DNA of 64,000 nucleotides from Dysosmobacter sp. Marseille-Q4140 (GCA_018228705.1 CP073694.1:2418001-2482000), one strand, 5' to 3'. Counted from the stretch's first letter, positions 17,053 through 24,300 are shown. Numbers and translations are program-made. The notes: generated by a model from the letters alone, not told the origin.

Positions 17053-17184
17053 ATGTTCGGAGATACGGATTTGCCCCTTGCCCTTATCATGGAAGAAATA
17101 CTCGGCTGGGAGAAGAAGCCCGGCGAAAAGGATGAAGAAGAGAAAGAAAACACACAACTTTCATCAACTTCCAAAAAGTCTTGA
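17053..17184 (+). CDS. Small acidic/lysine-rich protein, 43 aa
   Basis: The short frame MFGDTDLPLALIMEEILGW... ends in a Lys/Glu-rich tail (KDEEEKENTQ, STSKKS). GGAGGTG lies 6 bases before the ATG, a strong site, and a terminator-like hairpin follows at 17195-17234. No function is recognised. It is probably co-transcribed with the small HTH gene. Confidence 0.6.
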   Translation: MFGDTDLPLALIMEEILGWEKKPGEKDEEEKENTQLSSTSKKS

Positions 17185-17194
17185 ACACAAAAAG

Positions 17195-17234
17195 AGAAGT
17201 CGGAGAAAAGATTTTACATCTTTCCCCGACTTCT
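17195..17234. terminator. Terminator-like hairpin after the 43-aa gene
   Basis: AGAAGTCGG (17195-17203) pairs with CCGACTTCT (17226-17234), with further imperfect inner pairing. It lies between convergent genes. Confidence 0.6.
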
Positions 17235-17272
17235 TGATTTAACGACACATCTTTGTCAGATCAGCGCGGCTC

Positions 17273-17605
17273 TCATTTGAAATAAAGGCGAACGGTCTTA
17301 TCTATTTTTTCTTTCACGGCCTTATCAAGCTCTTGTTCGGCTTTGACCTGTATCTCCTTAGCGCTGCTGTCTATCACGCTTTGGGCCAGGGCGTTCACCA
17401 AATCGCGGCGCTGCATGAGATAGTCATAGAACCTTTGGCGGCGGCTCTGTTCGTCTTGCCAGCTCTCTTTTGCCCTCTTGTAATTCTCTAAAGCAGTTGG
17501 AGCGGAACCGCTCTGTGCGGCAAGGACGCTTTCAATCCAGTGGGTACGGTTGGCCTTGTCTTGGCGCTCGAAATCCTACAAAATTTGAAGTAATTCTTTG
17601 AACAT
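17273..17605 (-). pseudogene. Coiled-coil protein gene interrupted by an in-frame amber codon
   Basis: From the ATG at 17605, with GGAGG upstream, the frame reads MFKELLQIL then TAG (17578-17576), and continues open for 100 codons as DFERQDKANRTHWIESVL... to VRLYFK and TGA at 17273. The downstream part is rich in charged heptad-like sequence (AEQELDKAVKEKIDK). A CAG-to-TAG change would explain the stop. The gene has lost expression, is read through by a suppressor, or restarts at an internal codon. Function is unknown. Confidence 0.65.
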
Positions 17606-17632
17606 TGTTGTGTTCCTCCTTCATTGATTTTT

Positions 17633-17650
17633 TTGAAAGTGTACTTTCAA
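17633..17650. repeat. TTGAAAGTGTACTTTCAA motif
   Basis: 8-bp inverted arms sit just upstream of the ribosome site of the broken coiled-coil gene. The identical 18-mer occurs at 13114-13131 inside the integrase gene; related forms occur at 15984, 24281 and 25038. Confidence 0.5.
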
Positions 17651-17658
17651 GTGCGGAA

Positions 17659-17731
17659 GCGGAAACCCGGCGTACCCCGTGGGGATTATATCTTTCTCTT
17701 TTAACCCCTTCGGGGCGTGCCGGGTTTCCGC
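17659..17731. terminator. Long hairpin downstream of the 147-aa gene
   Basis: GCGGAAACCCGGC (17659-17671) pairs perfectly with GCCGGGTTTCCGC (17719-17731), with inner pairing of TACCCCG and CGGGG. It lies 6 bp beyond the stop of the leftward gene at 17737. Confidence 0.6.
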
Positions 17732-17736
17732 TGGAA

Positions 17737-18180
17737 TTACACTGAAAGCACCAAATAGTAACCTCGTTTTATCCTTTTTAGGACACCGCTATCAATCAGC
17801 CTCTTTCTCGCTTTATCATCGGTGTACCCCATTTCTACGAGCTGTTTCGTTGTCAAGGTATCGCCTACCTTTACTGCCCCACATGCGGCGGAGAAACGCT
17901 CCTGCACTCTTCTCTTGCCCTTCTCCTTGTTCCTGGCGGCGTTGGTTTCCTGGTTGTATTTTGCCATCTCGCCGGGGGCCTTCAAGTCCCGGTTGTCCAC
18001 AAATTCAACATCGGTATAGTAATCAATCACAAATTTGTAATCGGCGGCGGGTATTGCCCCGGACAGAGGGAATGGAGCGGAACCGCCCACAAAATATTCA
18101 TTTATCCACTCTGTTATTGCTTTGCAATCCTCTTGTGTAAGGGTGAGGTATCTACCGTAACGGTCAAACTGATAATACAT
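17737..18180 (-). CDS. Element protein of unknown function with winged-helix-like C-terminus
   Basis: The 147-aa protein has an aromatic N-terminus (MYYQFDRYGRYLTL), a basic middle (RNKEKGKRRVQERF) and a C-terminal segment that looks like a small winged helix (LTTKQLVEMGYTDDKARKRLIDSGVLKRIKRGYYLV). It starts 12 bp after the primase stop, with no strong ribosome site of its own, so it is likely translated by coupling. Position suggests a replication or copy-control partner of the primase; no family is recognised. Confidence 0.65.
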   Translation of the reverse strand: MYYQFDRYGRYLTLTQEDCKAITEWINEYFVGGSAPFPLSGAIPAADYKFVIDYYTDVEFVDNRDLKAPGEMAKYNQETNAARNKEKGKRRVQERFSAACGAVKVGDTLTTKQLVEMGYTDDKARKRLIDSGVLKRIKRGYYLVLSV

Positions 18181-18192
18181 GGTGGGCCGAAC

Positions 18193-20067
18193 CTATTTCC
18201 ACATTTCTAAATAGCTGCAACGGAAGGCCCGGCACCGATCTAAAACTTCAATCAGCTTTACTTGCCAGCGCTCCCAGGTCATTGAGCTTCCCGTGAAAAG
18301 CGCTCTGTCCTCCTGGTAGTCAACGGAATAGCACCATGTCTGCTGTGCGGCACCATCCAGCTTCATCCCCACGCCAAAGGTCACCAGCTTGGCTAAACCG
18401 TTGGGCCAATGCAAGCGGGACAGTAAATCATCGGCGGTTTTATTGTCCTCTTCGCGCTGGCAAAAGAAAATCAAGTTCCATCTGTCCTGTTCGCTCACTT
18501 CTTCCAATCCATATTTCCACGCCAAAATTTCATACATCAATTTGGTACGCTGTCCGCCTGTCAGCCGCAGCACATCATCCGCAGCTTGCCCCAGGAACTT
18601 CACGCGCTTCTTGACTTTGTTGTATTGGTCGGGGAAGGCCAGCTTGAAGAATTCTTCCCGTTTGGAGCGGTTGCCGTTCCAGACAATCCAATGCCCGGTT
18701 CTCTGCTTGCCGTTCTCTTCTGTTGTCACATTCTCCCAGGCAATCGGAAGGTCGCGGAATGTCGGCTCGGCGGCAGCTTCTTCCAGCGCGGCGGAAGTAT
18801 CCTCTTCGAGCGGCAGCGGGAGTTGTGGCGCTGCTGGTTTTACTTCTGGAACCCAAAGGGGCGGAGATGCTTTTGCAGCTTCATAAAGGGCCAGAAACTT
18901 TTCCTTCCCCTTGTCCACGGGCGCGTCCTTGTGGTCGAGCGGAACCCCGGTGTTTGGCAAATCAATGATACGGCGGAATTCCATTCCGCCAATATCCTTG
19001 ATTTTTTCGGCCATTCCCTTGGTTCTCTTATTATACAAATACCAATCGTGGTCATATTCTGATTGCTCTTGATATTGTTTGTCAAACGCAAAATATATCT
19101 TTCTGGCTCCGCACTCATAGAGCATGTTAATGTGGTTGAAGTGACAACCAAAGGTGTGTGACGCCACGGTGTTCTTAATACCCCATTGGTGGGCCAGCAT
19201 AACACTCTTTGCGCCCTCAAAAATAATGGCCTCGCCGCTTTCCTTGATGTATGGAGCGGCGATGTGCAAGCCGTAGAGGTTCAGGCTATTGGGAAAGCTC
19301 CATGACGTTTTTTCTTCGTCTGGAAGCATTTCCCGGTATTTTTCTTTTCTGATTAAGGGCACATATTTTGCTCTTGGAAATAACATCGCAACCTTATAAG
19401 GTGCGCCTGGATATTTCTTATAGAACTCTTTCCGCAGCATTCGGAAACTTCGTTCATACAGGCCGACAATTTCGCCGTTGATATTGTGGTGTGGAAAAAC
19501 AATGGAACCGTTCTCCGGGTAATAAGCTACTTGGTATTTTTGGAGCATTTCAACGGAAATACCATCTTCCGTGTGCCATCTCAGCTTTGCCAAAGTTTCT
19601 GGTGTATTGTCAAACTCGGAATAGAGTTCATCAATAATGTGTTGAGGAATACCCTTTAGCGGCTCAATGTGTTCCAGCTCAAAAGGACGCTCTTTGTAAT
19701 CAAAATCCACTTTGGCTGGACGGCGATTTGATAAATCAATCGGCTTTCTACATTTTCCAGATTGATGCCGCTCTCCATCAATCCAATCTTCGATGTATTG
19801 TTTTGCGAGGTCAGGGTCAGGCAAATCCAATGTTCGCTTTACCCATGTGTGGAGCAACATACCGCCGCCGCACTCACTGAAACAGTTGACCTTTAGCGTG
19901 GTAGGGTCAAACAACGCTGAATGATTTTCGCCATGGTGACAAAGGCCCAAAACTTGAATAGACTGTTTGCCTCTGCTATTTACCCATCGTGGTTCTGCAT
20001 GAAGGTCTTCAAACAGGGAAAAGAACTCTTCTGGATTAAGGCGAGTGATTTTATCCTCATAGGTCAT
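18193..20067 (-). CDS. DNA primase with CHC2 zinc finger and TOPRIM-like domain
   Basis: The 624-aa protein has a CHC2-type zinc finger near the N-terminus (C43, H45 or H49, C62, C66; GLCHHGENHS and NCFSECGGG), then a catalytic region with a TOPRIM-like strand (EAIIFEGAKSVMLAHQWG) and IYFAFDKQYQ. The C-terminal third (WIVWNGNRSKREEFFKLAF...) has no recognised family and might contact other replication proteins. It should prime replication of the excised element. The ATG follows AGGGG. A consensus promoter at 20297-20325 drives it through a long structured leader. Confidence 0.88.
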   Translation of the reverse strand: MTYEDKITRLNPEEFFSLFEDLHAEPRWVNSRGKQSIQVLGLCHHGENHSALFDPTTLKVNCFSECGGGMLLHTWVKRTLDLPDPDLAKQYIEDWIDGERHQSGKCRKPIDLSNRRPAKVDFDYKERPFELEHIEPLKGIPQHIIDELYSEFDNTPETLAKLRWHTEDGISVEMLQKYQVAYYPENGSIVFPHHNINGEIVGLYERSFRMLRKEFYKKYPGAPYKVAMLFPRAKYVPLIRKEKYREMLPDEEKTSWSFPNSLNLYGLHIAAPYIKESGEAIIFEGAKSVMLAHQWGIKNTVASHTFGCHFNHINMLYECGARKIYFAFDKQYQEQSEYDHDWYLYNKRTKGMAEKIKDIGGMEFRRIIDLPNTGVPLDHKDAPVDKGKEKFLALYEAAKASPPLWVPEVKPAAPQLPLPLEEDTSAALEEAAAEPTFRDLPIAWENVTTEENGKQRTGHWIVWNGNRSKREEFFKLAFPDQYNKVKKRVKFLGQAADDVLRLTGGQRTKLMYEILAWKYGLEEVSEQDRWNLIFFCQREEDNKTADDLLSRLHWPNGLAKLVTFGVGMKLDGAAQQTWCYSVDYQEDRALFTGSSMTWERWQVKLIEVLDRCRAFRCSYLEMWK

Positions 20068-20118
20068 GCTATCCCCTGATGGCGACAGGTTCTAATTTTC
20101 CATCTTTTGGCTTCCTTT

Positions 20119-20254
20119 CTTTGTAGATTTAAGCAAACAGTAGGAAGCGTGTTGCCAGCACTTGGCGTTGCTGCCCGGAAGCATAGAACGGAAGCGCTCT
20201 ACAAGATGGAAGGCCGCAGCGCCTTCATCCTACTGCTTGTTTAAGCCTACAAAG
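20119..20254 (-). ncRNA. Structured 5' leader of the primase: 27-bp inverted repeat
   Basis: Arms 20119-20145 and 20228-20254 pair at 23 of 27 positions and enclose about 82 bp that contains a second hairpin (GAAGGC/GCCTTC at 20209-20226). The region is downstream of a consensus promoter on the minus strand and ends 51 bp before the primase ATG. A short frame that looks coding also crosses it on the minus strand (MLPGSNAKCWQHASYCLLKS, 30 codons from an ATG near 20183), without a clear ribosome site. It may be a regulatory RNA, an origin hairpin or a gene relic. Confidence 0.55.
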
Positions 20255-20296
20255 GGAATGATGAATTACAAATCTCTTTTTCCTTTTTCTGTTAAT

Positions 20297-20325
20297 ATTA
20301 TAACATAAAAATTTTTTTGTGTCAA
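20297..20325 (-). promoter_or_regulatory. Consensus sigma-A promoter for the primase
   Basis: On the minus strand TTGACA (20325-20320), 17 bp, TATAAT (20302-20297): both hexamers are perfect. It lies in an A/T-rich stretch (20271-20333). Confidence 0.85.
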
Positions 20326-20366
20326 AGAAGCGGTTTCCGCCTTGTATTTGCCTCATTCTGCAACAA

Positions 20367-20464
20367 AGTTGTTACCTTTACTCTAAAAGTTGATGGTTCA
20401 TCATACAGAGTTGTCGCCACTTCTCAAAAGTTGTTTCGGAGTTGTTGGTTCTTCTCACAAGTTG
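20367..20464. repeat. Phased AGTTG repeats, candidate replication-origin iterons
   Basis: AGTTG begins at 20367, 20388, 20409, 20429, 20440 and 20460, giving intervals of 21, 21, 20, 11 and 20 bp, i.e. one or two helical turns. Neighbouring bases are partly conserved (TTCTCA before copies 4 and 6). The array borders the A/T-rich promoter region and the primase leader. Confidence 0.55.
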
Positions 20465-20741
20465 CCGATTTGCTGGTAGAAATCCATTTCTGAAAGTGTA
20501 GCTTCAATTTGGAGCGGAACCGCAGATCGCGAGCGGCTGACAATTTCGCTCACAAGGAGGTCAAAGAGGAGGCTGGGAGTACCCCCAGGTGGAGCGGAAC
20601 AGGGAGAACCCTCCCCAGGCGGGGGCCGGTTTCGGGAAGATACAGACAGAATTCGCGGCGGCAGATTTTCTTGGGAGTTTTCCCGACCGCTGATAAATCA
20701 CGGAGAACACGGGCGGGGACGGAAGGTGGCGGATAAAATAA
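20465..20741. other. Non-coding stretch with GC-rich palindromes
   Basis: The stretch holds GGAGCGGAACCGC (20511-20523), a partial copy (20591-20600) and short palindromes such as CTGGGAGTACCCCCAG and GGGAGAACCCTCCC at about 20573-20615. A 75-codon open frame here has no ribosome site and atypical composition and is not called a gene. An origin of transfer is possible but unproven. Confidence 0.4.
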
Positions 20742-20770
20742 TAGCTGGGGCACAGTCTATACCCCAGCTA
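20742..20770 (-). terminator. Terminator of the CFI-box gene
   Basis: TAGCTGGGG pairs with CCCCAGCTA; the minus strand continues TTATTTTAT. Confidence 0.8.
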
Positions 20771-20776
20771 CATAAA

Positions 20777-21514
20777 TCACCACGTTCTATCTTGATACGG
20801 CGTACTATCAACACCCCTATTTTGGAGTTTTGTTACCATGCGGTCAAGTTTTCTTTTCCATATTTTCTGAAACCATTCTGTTTTTCCAAACCATTTTACC
20901 AGCGTCGGACTGATTGCATAATAGGTATAGATAAAAGCGCGACCATACCATGTTTCTGCAAGAGTATAATCCCGAAAGCGGCGAAGCGTCCATACCTGTG
21001 GGCAATCATAAGAGCCGTAAACAGCGGTAGCTACATAACAGCCCCCGCTTTGCTGGGGCTTTTGGGGCGGTGTATAATCCGCTTCATATTTTTGTACTTT
21101 AGGTGCATACTCTTGTACTGTTTGCGGAGAACTCCATGTTCCATTCCCTTTATTACCCAACTCTATAGCGAGTTTCCACGCGCCAACAGAGATATGATGA
21201 AATTTCTCCTGGCTTCCAAAAAGCAAATCCGTTTGGTCACCGACGACTTTGAAAATATTGAGTGCTGCTTCACAATTATGCACCATTTCAATCGCATAAT
21301 TGCTTCTAATGTTAAAGTCAATCCCAGCATAATGATTGTCCGTTGTGAAAAGCTGCGCGAGTTCGCTTTCGCTCAAATCCGAAAAAGTAACTTCGCGTGC
21401 TGCGCGTTTCGCAAGAGTGCGGCGGTGGCTTTTCGCTTCGCCGACCAAAGTTTTCTTTGCTAATGCGTCGTACTGATGTTGTATTCTTTCCTTGTCGGAA
21501 GAAGATAGCTCCAT
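20777..21514 (-). CDS. CFI-box-CTERM domain protein
   Basis: The 245-aa protein has an N-terminal helical region without a recognised family (residues 1-145). Its C-terminal block is CYVATAVYGSYDCPQVWTLR, then RFRDYTL, GRAFIYTYYAISPTLVKWFG, which is the CFI-box-CTERM type with Tyr in place of Phe. The biochemical role of this domain is not established. The ATG at 21514 has AAGGAGG upstream; the GTG at 21523 is inside that site. It is flanked by terminators on both sides and is probably a monocistronic cargo gene. Confidence 0.78.
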   Translation of the reverse strand: MELSSSDKERIQHQYDALAKKTLVGEAKSHRRTLAKRAAREVTFSDLSESELAQLFTTDNHYAGIDFNIRSNYAIEMVHNCEAALNIFKVVGDQTDLLFGSQEKFHHISVGAWKLAIELGNKGNGTWSSPQTVQEYAPKVQKYEADYTPPQKPQQSGGCYVATAVYGSYDCPQVWTLRRFRDYTLAETWYGRAFIYTYYAISPTLVKWFGKTEWFQKIWKRKLDRMVTKLQNRGVDSTPYQDRTW

Positions 21515-21647
21515 AGAGTTCACCTCCTTCCCGCGTGGAGTAGAGGACGGGAGTTAAGGGCTTGTCCTCTCTGCCCCTTTCGCTCCGTACCCGTTCGGGA
21601 GATGGCTCTTGAGTGCGCTTTTCAGAAAAAAGTTGAAAAAAGCAAAA

Positions 21648-21678
21648 TGCGCCCGTCCGCAAGACGCGGACGGGCGCA
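21648..21678 (-). terminator. Intrinsic terminator, minus strand
   Basis: A 13-bp perfect stem (TGCGCCCGTCCGC with GCGGACGGGCGCA) and 5-base loop is followed on the minus strand by TTTTGCTTTTTT. Confidence 0.8.
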
Positions 21679-21799
21679 AAGGAAATGTAAGCAGTAGCTA
21701 AATGTATTGACAGTTCACATTCATAGCCGGAATATCCCGCTTGCGGAGCATAGCTTTTTTTGACCGCAAAGCATTAGGCGGGTTACAGTAAATAAAAAT

Positions 21800-21834
21800 G
21801 GACACGGCGATACCTCCCCGATACCGCCGTATCC
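21800..21834 (-). terminator. Second terminator-like hairpin, minus strand
   Basis: GGACACGGCGATACC pairs, with wobbles, with GATACCGCCGTATCC; the minus strand continues CATTTTTATTT. Apart from the three hairpins nothing coding is seen in 21515-21987. Confidence 0.6.
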
Positions 21835-21913
21835 TTAAAAAAGGGCGACTTTAATACACTACCCGCAATCCATTCTATAATAGGGAACAGCGGCTTTTGC
21901 GCAATATTAAATA

Positions 21914-21960
21914 AAAAAGCCGATAACACATAGGTTTTTTGACCTAATGCGTTATCGGCT
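21914..21960 (-). terminator. Terminator of the radical-SAM gene
   Basis: An imperfect stem (AGCCGATAAC.CATAGG with CCTAATG.GTTATCGGCT) is followed on the minus strand by TTTTTTATTT, 28 bp after the stop. Confidence 0.85.
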
Positions 21961-21987
21961 CTGCGTCTATGCGTCTGGCACTTTTAA

Positions 21988-22971
21988 TCATTTTTTTTTG
22001 AATTTATTATATGTGTTAGCTAACTGTCCACAAGCCGCGTTAATCTCTCTGCCATGAGAAACTCTCATAGTAACTTCAAGTCCTGCTTGCTCTAATTGAT
22101 GTTTGAATGCAACTATTTCCCGTTTCTGTGGTGCTTTAATTCTTGAATTGCTTGTTGGGTTGTATTGTAACACGTTAATCATAACTTTTTTGCCCCGAAA
22201 CCATTTTGCAAGTTGTCTTACATCTGAGGGCCGGTCATTTATACCCGGTAAAAGCAAATACGCAAAGACAATTTTGCGATTATGCCTTTCAGAATAGGAT
22301 AAGGCTTGCTTAACAACATCTTCAATAGCATATATGCGCATGTGAGGAATAATACGATTTCTTGCAGATTGTGTTGCTGCGTGTAAAGATATTGTCAACT
22401 GAATTTTAAGATGTTCCTCGCGCAATTTTTTTAATTGATCGACCGGACCAACTGTTGATATGGTAATGCCGTCGGTTGGAAAGTTGAGCCCATATCTATC
22501 TCGGAGAATATGGATTGCTTTTATCAAGTTGTCATAATTGAATAAAGGCTCTCCCATACCCATAAAAACGATACGGTTTACTTTTCGACGCAACAATATA
22601 ATCTGTTGTACGATTTCTGACGATGTTAGATTACGAACAAAGCCATTTCGCCCGGACTCACAAAAAATACAACCAACAGGACAACCGACTTGTGTGCTCA
22701 CGCAAACAGTTCCACCATCTCGCCGCTTGATAAAAACCGTTTCAATGTATTTGTTGTCTTTCAGTTCGTAAACATACTTTTCAGTATCACTGCTTTTGCA
22801 AATATTTTTTACCAACATTGATAGATTTTTTTTGCGTGGTAATTGCTTATATAATTCTTCATATAAGGCTTTTGCTTCATTCTCGCCAATAACTTCCGAC
22901 ATTTCTTTGTAAGTAAATCCGTATGGATCATTCCGTACTTCCGCAGGCGTATATTTAGGTAAACGTTTCAT
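21988..22971 (-). CDS. Radical-SAM RlmN/Cfr-family RNA methyltransferase-like protein
   Basis: The 327-aa protein has the RlmN/Cfr layout: the CxxxCxxC cluster (GCPVGCIFC), FMGMGEPLFNYDNL, STVGPVDQLKKL, SLHAATQSARNRIIP, NVLQYNP, and a C-terminal HGREINAACGQL, whose Cys is the methyl-carrier position of the family. It is shorter than typical RlmN and Cfr, and ESG follows the cluster where RlmN/Cfr have a Thr-Gly motif. It should methylate an adenosine in 23S rRNA or tRNA. Position C2 versus C8, and so any resistance role, cannot be decided. It is A/T-rich and on a mobile element, which suggests transfer. Confidence 0.85.
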   Translation of the reverse strand: MKRLPKYTPAEVRNDPYGFTYKEMSEVIGENEAKALYEELYKQLPRKKNLSMLVKNICKSSDTEKYVYELKDNKYIETVFIKRRDGGTVCVSTQVGCPVGCIFCESGRNGFVRNLTSSEIVQQIILLRRKVNRIVFMGMGEPLFNYDNLIKAIHILRDRYGLNFPTDGITISTVGPVDQLKKLREEHLKIQLTISLHAATQSARNRIIPHMRIYAIEDVVKQALSYSERHNRKIVFAYLLLPGINDRPSDVRQLAKWFRGKKVMINVLQYNPTSNSRIKAPQKREIVAFKHQLEQAGLEVTMRVSHGREINAACGQLANTYNKFKKK

Positions 22972-23056
22972 TTTTATATCCTTTCTTCTAAATAATAAAA
23001 GTTTGTTTTTCTGTATTTTTGATTACAATCTCTAAGCGTTAGGCATTTCTCTTTGG

Positions 23057-23437
23057 TTGATCGGTCTTGTAGCAATACACTTGATTTTGTTTTTATTACC
23101 ATCAAAACGGACAGTAGCGCTGTGGATTACATACGGCTTTACTCTATTCGCCTTTTTCTCTCAACTCATTTTGTGGATAGTTATTTGGAAGCAACCACTT
23201 TCACATACGGAGCAATTTTATCACATGCCAATGTTTCTCTTTTCTGTTGTTTATCTGGTTGGACAACTTGCTATATGTGTTGTGTTTGCGATAATTGTCC
23301 CGCTTATTAAAGTTGCAATTCTTGTAAATTCCCTGTTGCTTCTTGCGATATTTTCTTTTTTGATTTTTTCCGGTATTGGGCGTAATTATATATCGCATGT
23401 GGACAAACGCCAAAAAAATCACCATACAGAATTATAA
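23057..23437 (+). CDS. Small polytopic membrane protein, possibly 5'-truncated
   Basis: The 126-aa frame has four hydrophobic segments (VAIHLILFLL, GFTLFAFFSQLILWIVIW, FLFSVVYLVGQLAICVVFAIIV, ILVNSLLLLAIFSFLIF) and a charged tail (DKRQKNHHTEL). It begins with TTG at 23057 without a ribosome site, and an in-frame stop lies at 23033, so the N-terminus may be missing. It ends 12 bp before the zinc-ribbon gene, so the two are probably an operon remnant. Function is unknown. Confidence 0.55.
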   Translation: MIGLVAIHLILFLLPSKRTVALWITYGFTLFAFFSQLILWIVIWKQPLSHTEQFYHMPMFLFSVVYLVGQLAICVVFAIIVPLIKVAILVNSLLLLAIFSFLIFSGIGRNYISHVDKRQKNHHTEL

Positions 23438-23449
23438 GGAGGGAGAAAC

Positions 23450-23950
23450 ATGAAGCAGCTCACATGTGAGATGTGCGGTAGCACGGATTTGGTAAAACAG
23501 GACGGGGTATTTGTCTGCCAGTCCTGCGGCACGAAATACTCCATTGAAGAAGCAAAGAAAATGATGGTGGAAGGAACTGTTGATGTTTCTGGCAGTACAG
23601 TTAAGGTTGATAGTTCCGACGAGCTCAACAATTTATACCAAATCGCACGTCGCGCACGAGATGAAAATAATGCTGAAAATGCAGCCAAATACTACGATAT
23701 GATTTTAGTTAAAGACCCTACGAGCTGGGAGGCGACTTTCTACGTAGTGTATTTTCAAGCGAGCAACTGTAGAATAGCTCAAATACAATCTGCGGCAATC
23801 TCTGTAGCTAATTGTATTAAAAGTGCGTTGAGGTTAATCAAAGAAAACGTCGAAAATGTGGACGAACAAGTTGAATACATACAAGAAATCTCACTGCATA
23901 GTATGAACTTGGCGACACAGCTATACATAGCAGCAACTAAAACGGTATGA
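23450..23950 (+). CDS. Zinc-ribbon/TPR-like protein, apparently C-terminally truncated
   Basis: The 166-aa protein starts with a TFIIB-like zinc ribbon (CEMCG...CQSCGTKYSIEEAKKMMVEG), followed by a helical repeat (LYQIARRARDENNAENAAKYYDMILVKDPTSWEATFYVVYF). I recall family members as distinctly longer; here the frame ends early at IAATKTV, just before a terminator. The ATG has AAGGAGGGAG upstream. It could be a shortened functional adaptor or a decaying gene. Confidence 0.7.
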   Translation: MKQLTCEMCGSTDLVKQDGVFVCQSCGTKYSIEEAKKMMVEGTVDVSGSTVKVDSSDELNNLYQIARRARDENNAENAAKYYDMILVKDPTSWEATFYVVYFQASNCRIAQIQSAAISVANCIKSALRLIKENVENVDEQVEYIQEISLHSMNLATQLYIAATKTV

Positions 23951-24008
23951 ACTTGCGTCGCAAAGTTATTTTACCACGAACAATTAGAAAAAACAATTCA
24001 AAAAGCAC

Positions 24009-24042
24009 AGAGAGGACGGTACACCAGCGTACCGCCCTCTCT
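24009..24042 (+). terminator. Intrinsic terminator after the zinc-ribbon gene
   Basis: AGAGAGG.CGGTAC pairs with GTACCG.CCTCTCT, followed by CATTTTG. Confidence 0.8.
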
Positions 24043-24082
24043 CATTTTGTATTCCATTGGCAATTCCATTTCTTTCTGATAT

Positions 24083-24256
24083 TCAGCAGCCATAGATTAA
24101 ATGGTAGGCTTCAATAAACATTTCATCTGTCCATTTTTCAAGTTCTTCATCGGTGAGCCAGTGTCCGTCGCTACATAGCCAGCCATGCTCTTCAATCGCT
24201 AAACACACACCTTCAATCATGCCAATCGTTTCATCCGCTATATAATTCGTATTCAT
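24083..24256 (-). CDS. Small acidic protein, 57 aa, function unknown
   Basis: The frame MNTNYIADETIGMIEGVCLA continues through IEEHGWLCSDGHWLTDEELE and ends in AYHLIYGC. AAGGAG lies 10 bases before the ATG. It is the last gene of a leftward run of four small genes. Three leaders in this element share an inverted TTGAAGTG-type motif, including this one (24281-24300). No family is recognised. Confidence 0.65.
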   Translation of the reverse strand: MNTNYIADETIGMIEGVCLAIEEHGWLCSDGHWLTDEELEKWTDEMFIEAYHLIYGC

Positions 24257-24280
24257 ACTGACTTTACTCCTTTTCTGATT

Positions 24281-24300
24281 TTTGAAAAATGCACTTCAAA
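24281..24300. repeat. Leader motif, TTGAAAGTG family
   Basis: TTTGAAAAATGCACTTCAAA lies directly upstream of the ribosome site of the 57-aa gene and abuts the stop of the next gene. Confidence 0.5.

Noticed and set aside
17273..17605. Amber codon recoding (stop read as an amino acid)
   Set aside because: Other genes do not show in-frame TAG with conserved downstream sequence; a point mutation is simpler.
20509..20736. 75-codon open frame on the plus strand in the element
   Set aside because: No ribosome site, very Arg/Gly-rich, and it overlaps palindromes and a minus-strand terminator.
21318..21662. 114-codon minus-strand frame overlapping the CFI-box gene start
   Set aside because: It is out of frame with the CFI-box gene over 200 bp and lacks domain or start support.
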